Positions 1 through 7,181 of a stretch of 30,886 nucleotides of DNA are shown piece after piece. Position numbers and translations under genes: made by a program. The notes under the pieces were generated by a model. The model worked only from the letters and a program-made list of their open reading frames with translations, had not been told where the DNA came from and ran no database searches. Every line of letters begins with the position of its first letter. Positions within the stretch are counted from its first letter, which is position 1. The DNA is from a virus: the IMG/VR virus record IMGVR_UViG_3300024346_000337, positions 1 through 30,886 of that record; one strand, given 5' to 3'.

Positions 1-70
1 CCTATCAAGGTGAAGAAAAGTTAGTAAACAAGGTTCGCCTGGTGTTCGAACTACCATTGGAAACCGCAGA
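1..70. repeat. Left copy of the terminal overlap
   Basis: These 70 bases match the last 70 bases of the window except at positions 26, 32 and 39. All three differences are synonymous in the shared reading frame (Val, Lys and Leu codons). Because the repeat sits exactly at both ends and continues the same protein, it is best read as the overlap of a circular or circularly permuted genome assembled from slightly different strains. A true within-molecule terminal repeat would normally be identical. Confidence 0.85.
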
Positions 71-545
71 CTTCGGTAAAGGTGAACAACCGTTCTCAAT
101 TGGACGTGACTTTACTTTGTCGATGCACGAAAAAAGTGGCTTACGCGCTTTCGTTCAATCGTGGCTTGGAAAGGCAATGAGCGATTCTGAAGCATCTAAA
201 TTCGACATTGGTACTTTGTTAGGCAAAGAAGCAATGGTTAGCGTAATGCACCGCACAGCGAATACAGGGCGCACCTACGCAGACTTAAAAGGAGCGTCAC
301 CACTTGCGAAAGGAATGACCTGCCCACCACAGGTGAACGCAGCGTTTCTTTTAGACTACGACAGCGAAGACTTCGACCTTAGATTCAAGATGCTTCCAGA
401 GTGGTTGCAGAACAAAGTGAGTTCGTCGGCTGAATTTAGCCAACGACTTGACAAAGCTGCGGATCAAATGAACAAAGCGAAGGCAATGCTCGAAAAGAGC
501 GGGTTAGTTCAACCACAAGAGAACGAAGACGACTTGCCATTCTAA
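3..545 (+). CDS. Putative phage replication/ssDNA-binding protein, C-terminal part
   Basis: The frame is open from base 3 and has no real start here. Its N-terminus lies at the other end of the window (30705 or 30564), giving about 218 residues once the ends are joined. The VPAGTHVARCYQII start, a central KGMTCPPQVN-type stretch and the acidic end NEDDLPF resemble a small phage family I recall as NGO0469-like replication initiation proteins. The acidic tail ending in Phe is like that of single-stranded DNA-binding proteins, which use it to recruit partners. Replication-type genes follow downstream. The GTG at 42 is an internal Val codon. The family name is from memory. Confidence 0.6.
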   Translation, partial: YQGEEKLVNKVRLVFELPLETADFGKGEQPFSIGRDFTLSMHEKSGLRAFVQSWLGKAMSDSEASKFDIGTLLGKEAMVSVMHRTANTGRTYADLKGASPLAKGMTCPPQVNAAFLLDYDSEDFDLRFKMLPEWLQNKVSSSAEFSQRLDKAADQMNKAKAMLEKSGLVQPQENEDDLPF

Positions 546-555
546 ATTATAATAT

Positions 556-579
556 GAGAGGGTTGAAACATACCCTCTC
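556..579 (+). terminator. Hairpin after the ssDNA-binding-like gene
   Basis: A perfect 7-bp stem (GAGAGGG at 556-562, CCCTCTC at 573-579) with a 10-base loop lies between the stop codon and the next start. Only a weak T-containing tail follows (TTAATCTT), so it is more likely an attenuator or mRNA-end stabiliser than a strong terminator. Confidence 0.45.
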
Positions 580-599
580 TTAATCTTAAAATCAAAACA

Positions 600-893
600 A
601 TGAAAAAATTAGTAAGCCTTGAAAACCGCGTTGAGAAACTGCTTAAGAAGTACAAGACGCTCCGCAACAACAACAAAGCACTTTGTGTTAAAGTTTGGGA
701 ACAACAGTTCGACGAACGTAAAGACATCACAAGCAACTTCTTTGCGATGTACGAAAGCGGAAAGTATGTAAGCGCGGACAACATCACACGAATAGCGCGA
801 TTGGTTAAGGAACACAATCCAGAACTACGCGGAACAAACCACGCGACCAACAAGAAGAAAGAGCAGTTAATCAAACCACTATTGAAACGATGA
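600..893 (+). CDS. Small basic hypothetical protein (97 aa)
   Basis: I do not recognise this protein. It is lysine-rich and mainly helical, with a likely N-terminal coiled coil (residues 1-30) and a middle part, SADNITRIARLVKEHNPELR, that could be a small helical DNA-binding unit. The start is an ATG just after an A-rich leader, TTAAAATCAAAAC (586-598). The stop overlaps the next start (ATGA, 890-893), so the two are probably translated together. Its place among replication genes suggests an early role in DNA metabolism or regulation, by inference only. Confidence 0.55.
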   Translation: MKKLVSLENRVEKLLKKYKTLRNNNKALCVKVWEQQFDERKDITSNFFAMYESGKYVSADNITRIARLVKEHNPELRGTNHATNKKKEQLIKPLLKR

Positions 894-1129
894 ATAAAGC
901 AATTTACAAAACCCCATTCGGTCGACTTGTCAAAAGTCAATTCAAGACGCTGACGAACTTCAAGACCGCGTTACGCATCAGCGACCCAACAGCACGACTT
1001 TACGTCGCACACCCAGAGCGAATGAGAATCAAAGACTTCAACAACATTTGCCTTCATACAGGACTATCTCGCGAAGAAGTATTCAGCACCTTTACACCCA
1101 CCAAATTAATAAACGAAGAAAATGACTAA
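890..1129 (+). CDS. Small putative DNA-binding protein (79 aa)
   Basis: This is a basic protein whose C-terminal half contains ERMRIKDFNNICLHTGLSREEVF. That has the spacing of a helix-turn-helix like those in small XRE-type regulators. The N-terminal part, FKTALRISDPTARLYVAHP, has a pattern I associate with small phage regulators in Bacteroidetes phages. The gene is coupled at both ends: it starts at the ATGA overlap with the previous gene and its end overlaps the next start at 1122. No catalytic motif is visible. A regulatory role is inferred. Confidence 0.45.
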   Translation: MNKAIYKTPFGRLVKSQFKTLTNFKTALRISDPTARLYVAHPERMRIKDFNNICLHTGLSREEVFSTFTPTKLINEEND

Positions 1130-1655
1130 CGAACAAATTAGACAGCAAATAGTCGATATGATTCCATTTGCACATATGGAACGATTCGAAACACTATGGA
1201 CGATGCTCACTCCGAAACACGAGCGTCTATCGAGCGAACAAATCAAACAACAACAGGAACTCGAAAACGAACGTGAGGTGTTCTGGAGCGCACTCGAAGA
1301 CGTTGTTTGTAGCGTTGTTGGTATTCAATCACAAATGCTTTACACCCCGACGAGACGACGTGAGATAGTTACCGCGAGACAAATCATTTTCTTCTTGATC
1401 CGTCCGTGTTACTTCCAGTCTTTCGAATCAATAGGCAAACACTACGGCAAAGACCACGCTACCGTGATGCACGGAATCAAACAGGCAACGTGGCAAATTG
1501 AGTGCGACAAAGCCTACGCGGCAACCGTTGAACGTATCTGTGAATTGATGAACGCGATGGGTTATGCTAAACCTATTAAATTTTTCACTAAATTTGTGGA
1601 ACACTTGGAGCATCAAAAGGAACTCGAAGCAAAAAGAAAAGCCAAATTAAAATAA
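1122..1655 (+). CDS. DnaA domain IV-like replication protein
   Basis: This 177-residue protein has an unrecognised helical N-terminal part (1-60) and, from about 61 to 140, a region that looks like the DNA-binding domain IV of DnaA. RRREIVTARQIIFFLIR (78-94) matches the helix that opens that domain. SIGKHYGKDHATVMHG (103-118) matches the DnaA signature, whose DHxTV core contacts the DnaA box. There is no AAA+ ATPase domain, so it is not a full DnaA. It may mark the phage origin, recruit host DnaA, or act as a repressor. It sits in the replication block, overlapping the preceding gene. No clear cluster of DnaA boxes was seen by eye. Confidence 0.75.
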   Translation: MTNEQIRQQIVDMIPFAHMERFETLWTMLTPKHERLSSEQIKQQQELENEREVFWSALEDVVCSVVGIQSQMLYTPTRRREIVTARQIIFFLIRPCYFQSFESIGKHYGKDHATVMHGIKQATWQIECDKAYAATVERICELMNAMGYAKPIKFFTKFVEHLEHQKELEAKRKAKLK

Positions 1656-1674
1656 ACCTTAAAATCAAAAATCT

Positions 1675-1869
1675 ATGAGCGACTATTGCCGTTATTGCGA
1701 TTCAGAACAAATTGAAGAACGCATTGCAGAAATCAAAAAAACAAACAGAAAATATCGTGACTGGGACGATTCAGATGTGCAGGAACTATTTGAAGACGAA
1801 ATAGGTCTTTGTTACGAATGCACTTGCGAGGAAGATGCGGACGATTACAAAGGGGAGGGTTGGGACTAA
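1675..1869 (+). CDS. Small acidic protein with two CxxC pairs (64 aa)
   Basis: Two Cys pairs, C5-C8 and C46-C49 (with C51 next to it), are separated by an acidic helical stretch. That is the usual look of a small zinc-binding protein. The start follows the leader TTAAAATCAAAA (1659-1670). The stop overlaps the next ATG (TAATG at 1867-1871). Function is unknown. Small zinc-ribbon proteins in phage early regions often bind host RNA polymerase or nucleic acid, but nothing in the sequence shows that here. Confidence 0.55.
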   Translation: MSDYCRYCDSEQIEERIAEIKKTNRKYRDWDDSDVQELFEDEIGLCYECTCEEDADDYKGEGWD

Positions 1870-2063
1870 TGATACCATTTCACAAATCAATCAAATGTTA
1901 CCGTTTGTTCTACGGATACAAACAGGAATACCTCGCGTTCAAATTAGGCATTGAACAATCGAACTACTGCCTTCGCGAAAACGGAACAACCAATTTCAAG
2001 GACCACGAAATTGAGATACTAAAAGAACTTTTTAAAATAGAAATCAGAGAGGAGAAAATATGA
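1869..2063 (+). CDS. XRE-like helix-turn-helix protein (64 aa)
   Basis: The start at 1869 is chosen because its ATG overlaps the previous stop as TAATG. The open frame extends further upstream, but only as an out-of-frame reading of that gene. Residues about 10-55, RLFYGYKQEYLAFKLGIEQS and the stretch after it, fit a Cro/C1-type fold: helix, QEYLAFKLGI turn, and SNYCLREN recognition helix. At 64 residues it is a DNA-binding domain alone. Likely roles are control of the phage promoters or of replication. The ATGA overlap with the next gene indicates coupling. Confidence 0.6.
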   Translation: MIPFHKSIKCYRLFYGYKQEYLAFKLGIEQSNYCLRENGTTNFKDHEIEILKELFKIEIREEKI

Positions 2064-2485
2064 TGCTTATACTACAATTAAAAAAGAGAATTGAGATTCT
2101 CGAAGCGAAGGCAAACGAACAGGAACAAAAGATAAACGATTTGTTAATTCGCTTATCCGTTCCACAAGCAAACCTTCCAGCGACAACAAAAGAAAAGAAG
2201 ACTGCGTTTGTCAAACCAACGGTTGTTGAAATCTACGAATACGCTTGCGAGAAATTAAGCAATGACGACGCGCTTAAATTTACCGAGAAATTCCACGCAC
2301 ACTACGAAGCGAATGGTTGGAAGGTTGGACGCAACGCGATGAAAGACTGGAAGGCTGCCGTTCGTAAGTGGGACTTATCTACCTTTGTAACTACAAACCA
2401 AAATACAAAAATCAAAAATGGAAAATTCGATTCAGACGCTGCGCAACGCATCTACAACGACGCTCACAATTACACAAAGGGTTGA
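2060..2485 (+). CDS. Putative replication (replisome-organiser-like) protein
   Basis: The protein has 141 residues, with a coiled coil at 5-35 and a C-terminal domain holding YEANGWKVGRNAMKDWKAAV. That motif is common in phage replication proteins of the DnaD/replisome-organiser type from Bacteroidetes and Firmicutes phages. In those families it helps load a helicase or bind the origin. The last 68 bases overlap the next gene in another frame. The following start carries its own A-rich leader inside this gene, so the exact C-terminus (after about residue 118) is less sure. No ATPase motif is present. Confidence 0.6.
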   Translation: MMLILQLKKRIEILEAKANEQEQKINDLLIRLSVPQANLPATTKEKKTAFVKPTVVEIYEYACEKLSNDDALKFTEKFHAHYEANGWKVGRNAMKDWKAAVRKWDLSTFVTTNQNTKIKNGKFDSDAAQRIYNDAHNYTKG

Positions 2486-3173
2486 TCGTGCGGAACGTGA
2501 AAGCGCATTTGTAGCCGACTACGACCTACCTACGTTTGTTAAGTTATGCTCGAAAGTTTGCGCGATGTATGGCATAGCACTTCCCGAAGCACAACTACTC
2601 CAGATGCTGCACGAGTTCATAGGTAAGCACTTTCGGTGGGTTACATTCGAACACTTCAATCTTGCGTTTGAACTAAACGCGGCAAATGAACTGAGTAAAA
2701 AGTGTGAGCATTTTGGAGCGTTGAGCGTTTCGTTTATTGGCGACGTACTAACACACTACAAACCACACAGGGATAAAGCGAATCTACAAATTCAGCGTGA
2801 AATAGCGCAATCAATTGAGGAAAAAGCAGAACTAATAAAGGAGAATGAAATGGCGGTAAACGATGATAGCTGGAGACGAATGTTAAAAGAAGATATTGAT
2901 AGCTTCAAACAAGGCAAATACACGACGTTAGAATTGCGCGGAGTGTCAATGATGCGTTGGCTTGAAGAAAGTAAGCGTATAACGGCTGAAACGTTCACAG
3001 ACGACGAATACAATTTTTGTAAAGCGAAGGCGCGAAAGACAGTATTCAACGAACAGCAATTGAGCAAAGGAATGGTTGAACGAATGAGCGATAGGAAGCG
3101 TCAGCTACTCAAAGAATCGATTCAGTTTGAAGGGTTGCGAGAATTGTATAAACTTTATTTGTCAAAGCAATGA
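2418..3173 (+). CDS. Putative phage replication-associated protein (251 aa)
   Basis: I do not recognise a named family. The protein is mainly helical, with a conserved-looking core, HFRWVTFEHFNLAFELNAAN, followed by a charged coiled-coil stretch (about 115-150) and a basic C-terminus. Similar proteins sit next to DnaD-like genes in Bacteroidetes phages and may take part in replication initiation; that is inference from position. The start ATG at 2418 follows AAAAATCAAAA directly, matching other leaders here, although it lies 68 bases inside the previous gene. The stop overlaps the next start as ATGA. Confidence 0.45.
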   Translation: MENSIQTLRNASTTTLTITQRVDRAERESAFVADYDLPTFVKLCSKVCAMYGIALPEAQLLQMLHEFIGKHFRWVTFEHFNLAFELNAANELSKKCEHFGALSVSFIGDVLTHYKPHRDKANLQIQREIAQSIEEKAELIKENEMAVNDDSWRRMLKEDIDSFKQGKYTTLELRGVSMMRWLEESKRITAETFTDDEYNFCKAKARKTVFNEQQLSKGMVERMSDRKRQLLKESIQFEGLRELYKLYLSKQ

Positions 3174-3517
3174 ACCAATTTATATTCAATGAACACGGAG
3201 TTTGCGAGAACCCGATTCTCTACACCTACAAATGTATTAAAGGTTATGAAGCGCAGGTCAATGTAGCCATTGTTCAAAAAGAAAATTGGAGTTATTCAAT
3301 TAGTTTCAAAGGACAGGATCAAGGTTGGTCGCAGCCTTTGATTTACCACGCTGAATACTGCGTATACAAAACAAAAGACGAAGCGTTCAACGCTGGTCTT
3401 GAATTGCTATTGCACCAAGTAAAGCAAAACAACGACGCGAAGAAGTACGACCGCATTGTTCAAATACTTCAAGACGAACTTTGTCCTGTGGTTGAAAATC
3501 AACTAACACTATTTTAA
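3170..3517 (+). CDS. Hypothetical protein ending in a clamp-binding-like motif
   Basis: This 115-residue protein has alternating strand-like segments (GYEAQVNVAIV, WSYSISFKG) and a helical C-terminal third. It ends NQLTLF. QLxLF is the known consensus by which bacterial proteins bind the beta sliding clamp, and it is often placed at the very C-terminus. This suggests, without proving, that the protein is tethered to the host clamp or blocks it. The stop codon overlaps the terminase start by one base. The fold itself is not recognised. Confidence 0.5.
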   Translation: MNQFIFNEHGVCENPILYTYKCIKGYEAQVNVAIVQKENWSYSISFKGQDQGWSQPLIYHAEYCVYKTKDEAFNAGLELLLHQVKQNNDAKKYDRIVQILQDELCPVVENQLTLF

Positions 3518-4827
3518 TGCAACCATACAAACCCGAATACCTGCCGCGTCAGATTGAAGCACTTAACTATTTAGCAACCGATTCACAAGTTGAACAGTTA
3601 CTTTACGGTGGCGCGGCAGGGGGTGGAAAGACTAAGTTTGGTTGTATGTGGCAAATACAGCGACGTTTGAAGTACGCAGGGACGCGTTCTCTTATTGGAC
3701 GTAGCAAATTAGACACGTTAAAAAAGACGACGTTAAACACGTTCTTTGAAACAGCGAAAGAGTTTGGTTTGGTTGCTGACAAACACTACACCTACAACGG
3801 TCAAACGAACGTGATTAAGTTCTTCAATGGAAGCGAAATAGTGTTGAAAGACTTATTTGCTTATCCTTCAAATCCGAACTTCGATTCACTTGGATCGTTG
3901 GAAATTACCGATTATTTTATAGACGAGGTAGCAGAGGTAACAGAGAAAGCCGTGAACATCGTTCACTCTCGTTGCCGTTATAAGTTGAATGAGTTCGGGT
4001 TAATTCCTAAAGGTTTTCTTTCGTGTAATCCTTCGAAGGGTTGGTTGTACAACGAGTTTTACATGAAGAACAACCGCAACGAACTACCTTCACATCGTGC
4101 CTTTGTCCAAGCGTTACCGCAAGACAATCCCTTCCTTCCTGTTGCTTATATCGAATCGTTGCGTCGCCTTCCAGAGTACGACCGCAAACGTCTGCTCGAA
4201 GGCAATTGGGAGTTCGACGATGATTCAGACAAGTTGTTCAACACAGAGAATCTTCTTCGAATGTTCCGCAACGAAGTAATCAATGAAGGCAAGAAATATA
4301 TCACAGCCGACATCGCGCGTTTTGGAAAGGATAGAACGATTATTATTGTATGGGAAGGTCTAACTATCATCGACATTATTGAGTTGAATAGAGCCGCGTT
4401 GGACGAAGTAGTAAACAAGATTCGTGTTGTAGCCAAAGAACACAACATATTACTTCAAAACATCATCGCGGATGAAGATGGCATCGGCGCGGGAGTCTGT
4501 GACTTTTTGAAGTGCTTAGGATTTCAGAATGGATCTAAACCCAAACACCCACAATACCAAAACTTGAAAAGCGAGTGTTACTACAAATTGGCTCAGTATG
4601 TAGAGGAGAATCGACTCACTATCTTATCCAGTACGCGCAAAGAACAAATCATTCGTGAATTAGAAATGATTAAACGACACCGCGCGGACGTGGACGGAAA
4701 GTTGCAAGTAACACCGAAGGACGTTATCAAGAACAGAGAAGGAATCAGTCCAGACGTTGCTGACGCGATAATGATGCGAATGTATTTCGAACTCAATCCT
4801 TCTTATGGACAATATGTTGTTGGTTAG
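3517..4827 (+). CDS. terL: Terminase large subunit
   Basis: This is the motor ATPase and nuclease that packages phage DNA into proheads. The ATPase domain has a Walker A at G32-T39 (GAAGGGKT) and a Walker B ending D136-E137 (DYFIDE). The C-terminal RNase H-like nuclease has the expected acidic residues: D265 in TADIARFGKDRT, D319 in IIADEDGIGAG, and D413/D416 in SPDVADAIMM. At 436 residues the length is normal. It starts at the one-base overlap with the preceding stop. It is odd that it lies in the plus-strand replication unit, away from and opposite to the portal and capsid genes. No small terminase gene sits beside it. Confidence 0.95.
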   Translation: MQPYKPEYLPRQIEALNYLATDSQVEQLLYGGAAGGGKTKFGCMWQIQRRLKYAGTRSLIGRSKLDTLKKTTLNTFFETAKEFGLVADKHYTYNGQTNVIKFFNGSEIVLKDLFAYPSNPNFDSLGSLEITDYFIDEVAEVTEKAVNIVHSRCRYKLNEFGLIPKGFLSCNPSKGWLYNEFYMKNNRNELPSHRAFVQALPQDNPFLPVAYIESLRRLPEYDRKRLLEGNWEFDDDSDKLFNTENLLRMFRNEVINEGKKYITADIARFGKDRTIIIVWEGLTIIDIIELNRAALDEVVNKIRVVAKEHNILLQNIIADEDGIGAGVCDFLKCLGFQNGSKPKHPQYQNLKSECYYKLAQYVEENRLTILSSTRKEQIIRELEMIKRHRADVDGKLQVTPKDVIKNREGISPDVADAIMMRMYFELNPSYGQYVVG

Positions 4828-4850
4828 CATACGTTCACTATATTAGCACA

Positions 4851-5063
4851 ATGAAAAACACACCATTATACGAGTCTTTGAAAATGACTTACGAACGCGA
4901 ACGTGAAATCGTTAATTCACTCGCGAACTATTTCCAACAAGGAAAGATTCTTGGAGATATCCTTCTGGAGCTTTCACAACGAAAAGACTTAAACGCGAAA
5001 GAGAAAATCTATCTTGCGCTTATGATAGGTTCAATGATGTCGAAGCCGAATGAAGAAAAGTAA
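4851..5063 (+). CDS. Small hypothetical protein (70 aa)
   Basis: I do not recognise this protein. It is an all-helical, charged small protein with no cysteines or membrane segment. It starts 24 bases after the terminase gene and overlaps the next gene by 14 bases (5050-5063). A near-consensus promoter, TTG (4817-4819), 19 bases, TATATTAG (4839-4846), lies just upstream. It would put the transcript start almost on the ATG, so it is doubtful. Confidence 0.5.
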   Translation: MKNTPLYESLKMTYEREREIVNSLANYFQQGKILGDILLELSQRKDLNAKEKIYLALMIGSMMSKPNEEK

Positions 5064-5247
5064 TTTACTTACGCAAGTCATCGCTGAATTAGAAGCGCGT
5101 GAAGCGAAGGGAATGGAAACGTATGGAACAACACTCGACCGAACCGATTTAACGCGCTCTGAGTGGCTACAACACGCGTACGAAGAAGCGTTAGACCTTG
5201 CGCTTTATTTGAAGAAACTTAAAATAGAAGAAGATGCCAGAAAGTAA
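5050..5247 (+). CDS. Small MazG-like protein (65 aa)
   Basis: The segment KGMETYGTTLDRTDLTRSEW, followed by LQHAYEEALDLALYLKK, matches short phage proteins I associate with the all-alpha NTP pyrophosphatase (MazG-like) group. The EExLD stretch resembles the metal-binding ExxD half of that group's signature. The protein is shorter than a full enzyme, so it may be a dimeric minimal form or a degenerate relative. Known family members hydrolyse nucleotides or alarmones; activity here is inference. It overlaps both neighbours by 14 bases. Confidence 0.45.
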   Translation: MKKSNLLTQVIAELEAREAKGMETYGTTLDRTDLTRSEWLQHAYEEALDLALYLKKLKIEEDARK

Positions 5248-5410
5248 AACTAAAAAAGGAATATGTGTGTACTTGCACAAAGACCTATGGAACGAGATAG
5301 ACGAAAAGAGAGGTGAGAATAGTCGCAACACATTTTTAAGTGAAGCAATTGAGTTCTCTTTGAAGTTCTACGTTCCAGAATCTAAAGTAAAATTGAAAGA
5401 ACAAAAGTAG
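5234..5410 (+). CDS. Ribbon-helix-helix DNA-binding protein (58 aa)
   Basis: The start ATG is at 5234, inside the end of the preceding gene, and the stop TAG is at 5408-5410. The pattern is that of a CopG/Arc-type repressor: a beta strand, KGICVYLHKDLW (8-19), then helix NEIDEKRGEN, then helix SRNTFLSEAIEFSLKFY. Such proteins dimerise and insert the paired strands into the DNA major groove. It is the last gene of the plus-strand unit. Its 3' end overlaps the 3' end of the opposing spanin-like gene by 29 bases. A natural target would be one of the phage promoters, but nothing in the sequence identifies it. Confidence 0.65.
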   Translation: MPESKTKKGICVYLHKDLWNEIDEKRGENSRNTFLSEAIEFSLKFYVPESKVKLKEQK

Positions 5411-5957
5411 AAAGAACAGCTACGGACGAAGTAACAATTAAGGCGCGGTTTCTGCGTCTTTTTTGTTTGTCTAACTTTTTCTTTTCAGCATTCAAAGTGT
5501 TAATTTGTTCGGTCAATATGTCTTCCTTCTGTTCATAAGCAACGATTGTTTCTTGTAAGTTGTTTACCTTTTCACCTTCGATGTTCAATTGTTCTTTGAG
5601 GTTGTTAATTACAAGTGAATCGGACGCGATAACGCTATCGCAAGAGTTCACCAAACGGAGAACATCAACGCGAACAATAGTATCTCGAATAAGAACAATA
5701 TCACGAGTTCTTTGATAGGTGGTTTTGGCTGTAAGTTGAGCATCTTCATAGGTTCGAAGTTGTTTGTAAAGTTCTATTTGTTCAGCAAGTAAGCGGTCAT
5801 ACTCACCAGCGTTGTAATTGATAACGCTATCTTGTTTTTGTACGTTTTCTTGTACATTATTTGCATGAATTTTTCCAAATATCTGCCAACAAACAACCGT
5901 CCAAATAATAGTCGTTCCCAAAACGAGCAGGACTGCAAATAATAAATTCTTTCTCAT
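5382..5957 (-). CDS. Spanin-like (Rz-like) membrane protein
   Basis: The 191-residue protein has an N-terminal membrane helix (about 5-25), a long periplasmic-type coiled coil (about 35-165), a basic KKKLDKQKRRRNR patch and a second hydrophobic helix at the C-terminus (about 173-191). It is the last gene of the lysis block. That placement and the TM-coiled-coil build are typical of inner-membrane spanins, which disrupt the outer membrane after the cell wall is cut. Hydrophobic helices at both ends are unusual for classical Rz. No lipobox partner gene was found, so it may act alone or have another envelope role. Its last 29 bases overlap the opposing gene. Confidence 0.55.
   Translation of the reverse strand: MRKNLLFAVLLVLGTTIIWTVVCWQIFGKIHANNVQENVQKQDSVINYNAGEYDRLLAEQIELYKQLRTYEDAQLTAKTTYQRTRDIVLIRDTIVRVDVLRLVNSCDSVIASDSLVINNLKEQLNIEGEKVNNLQETIVAYEQKEDILTEQINTLNAEKKKLDKQKRRRNRALIVTSSVAVLSTFVLSILL
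5440..5464 (+). terminator. Intrinsic terminator of the plus-strand unit
   Basis: A 7-bp stem (AAGGCGC at 5440-5446, GCGTCTT at 5454-5460, one G-U pair) with loop GGTTTCT runs into an unbroken T tract (5459-5464). The polarity is plus-strand, 30 bases after the last plus-strand stop. It lies entirely inside the opposing spanin-like coding sequence. Confidence 0.75.
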
Positions 5958-6955
5958 AAGATTTTTCCTTCGTGTATGCGGTAATTGTGAACGCTGAACG
6001 CTCCGTTGTTTCCTTTCTCAACGATAGCGAAGCCGTGATTGTACTTTGAATAAGGGTTGTAATCGGGACTTAATTCAGATAAGCAACCAACACCCCAACA
6101 GGTAATGAACTTTCCGTTAGCATCGCGCTCGTTGTGTTCAGCAGTCTGGTGGTGATGTCCGCAAATCGCGGACACCTTCGTCTTCATAAACAACCCACGC
6201 GCTACGTTAACCGACGGAAGGAATTGTTTCCCAAATTCGTGACCGTGAAAGATAGATAACTTACCGATATTCAGTTTGCTCTTTCCGTCAATCCATTTAA
6301 CGTCGTGTTTATCACAATGGGTAAGCGTTGGAAAGTCGAACGCGTCAATGTCGAATAGTTCGGGTGCTTTGATTCGCATATATCTCCAATAACGTTCTTC
6401 GTGGTTGCCTTCTTTATAATAAATGTTAGCCGTTGGAAATGTATTTCTCAATGAAGCAAGGAATTGACGGATTGAATATAGTTCGTCTTTGAATTTACGC
6501 TTACGCGGATCCTTGACGAAGTCGCTAATCATATGACAGTCTAACGCGTCACCATTTAAAATGATTGAATCACAGCCTTGTTTGATGCCTTCGTTAATGG
6601 CGCACTCAATAGCTTCGTTGTCTTGGTATGGAAAGTGCAAATCACAAAGTATTAAGAACTTCGTTCCTTTGACTTCCACGTGTCTGCGTTTTTTAGCGTA
6701 AGACTTTGGAAGCGCAAATGGGTTGAGTGGTCTTGGTTTTGCATCGTAAAGAGATTTGTCAGCAGTATTCTTTCTGTCTTGTTTCCCTTTTTGACCACGT
6801 ATAATTCGAATAAATGTTCTCGCGTGTTCTTCGTGTTTGTATACCTCTGGATATTCAGCGAACAACTTCTTCGCGAGAGTTAGCGAAGGTGTTTCTTTAA
6901 ATTTAGAACATATTTCTTCAGCTATTGTCCTCGCTGCTGTTTTCGGTGCTGCCAT
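5954..6955 (-). CDS. Calcineurin-like metallophosphoesterase
   Basis: The ATG at 6955 is preferred. The frame can be extended to a TTG at 6979, but the ATG follows an A-rich leader. From that start, the metal-binding motifs appear in order: CDLHF (D105-x-H107), NGDALD (D136), EGNHEERYW, FHGHEFG and CGHHHQT. This is the full set for the binuclear metallophosphatase fold. The first 95 residues are a helical, basic extension. Family members cleave phosphodiesters or phosphomonoesters; the phage substrate is unknown. It lies inside the lysis block and overlaps both neighbours (4 bases with the spanin, 38 with the holin). Confidence 0.85.
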   Translation of the reverse strand: MAAPKTAARTIAEEICSKFKETPSLTLAKKLFAEYPEVYKHEEHARTFIRIIRGQKGKQDRKNTADKSLYDAKPRPLNPFALPKSYAKKRRHVEVKGTKFLILCDLHFPYQDNEAIECAINEGIKQGCDSIILNGDALDCHMISDFVKDPRKRKFKDELYSIRQFLASLRNTFPTANIYYKEGNHEERYWRYMRIKAPELFDIDAFDFPTLTHCDKHDVKWIDGKSKLNIGKLSIFHGHEFGKQFLPSVNVARGLFMKTKVSAICGHHHQTAEHNERDANGKFITCWGVGCLSELSPDYNPYSKYNHGFAIVEKGNNGAFSVHNYRIHEGKIL

Positions 6956-7181
6956 TCTTTTGTTTTGTAAATCGTTCAATTACTGTTCCGCCAAACAAAC
7001 CGCCTGTCAGTAAAGCGAGTGTGTCGAACATCGCAATGGGACAAACGTAATATGTGAATGTTGCAATGTAACTCAAAACGATTAGGTTAATTGTAACAAA
7101 TATAGCAACAATTCGTTTCGAACTTACTTTGGTTGAAGACGTAAGCAATTCCTTAATCCACACCTTCAACTTGTCCTTCAT
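6918..7181 (-). CDS. Holin-like membrane protein (87 aa)
   Basis: Two hydrophobic segments (about 24-45 and 50-68, the second with GGLFGG) are joined by a short loop. A basic amphipathic N-terminus (DKLKVWIKELL) and a polar, charged tail flank them. This is a common layout for small phage holins, which form holes in the inner membrane at lysis. The gene is coupled to the XhlA-like gene upstream (ATGA overlap at 7178-7181) and lies next to the endolysin. Holins share little sequence, so the call rests on topology and position. Confidence 0.6.
   Translation of the reverse strand: MKDKLKVWIKELLTSSTKVSSKRIVAIFVTINLIVLSYIATFTYYVCPIAMFDTLALLTGGLFGGTVIERFTKQKNGSTENSSEDNS

Noticed and set aside
4817-4846. 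Promoter-like TTG, 19 bases, TATATTAG
   Set aside because: One mismatch in the -7 box, and the transcript would start at the ATG of the next gene; too weak to list.
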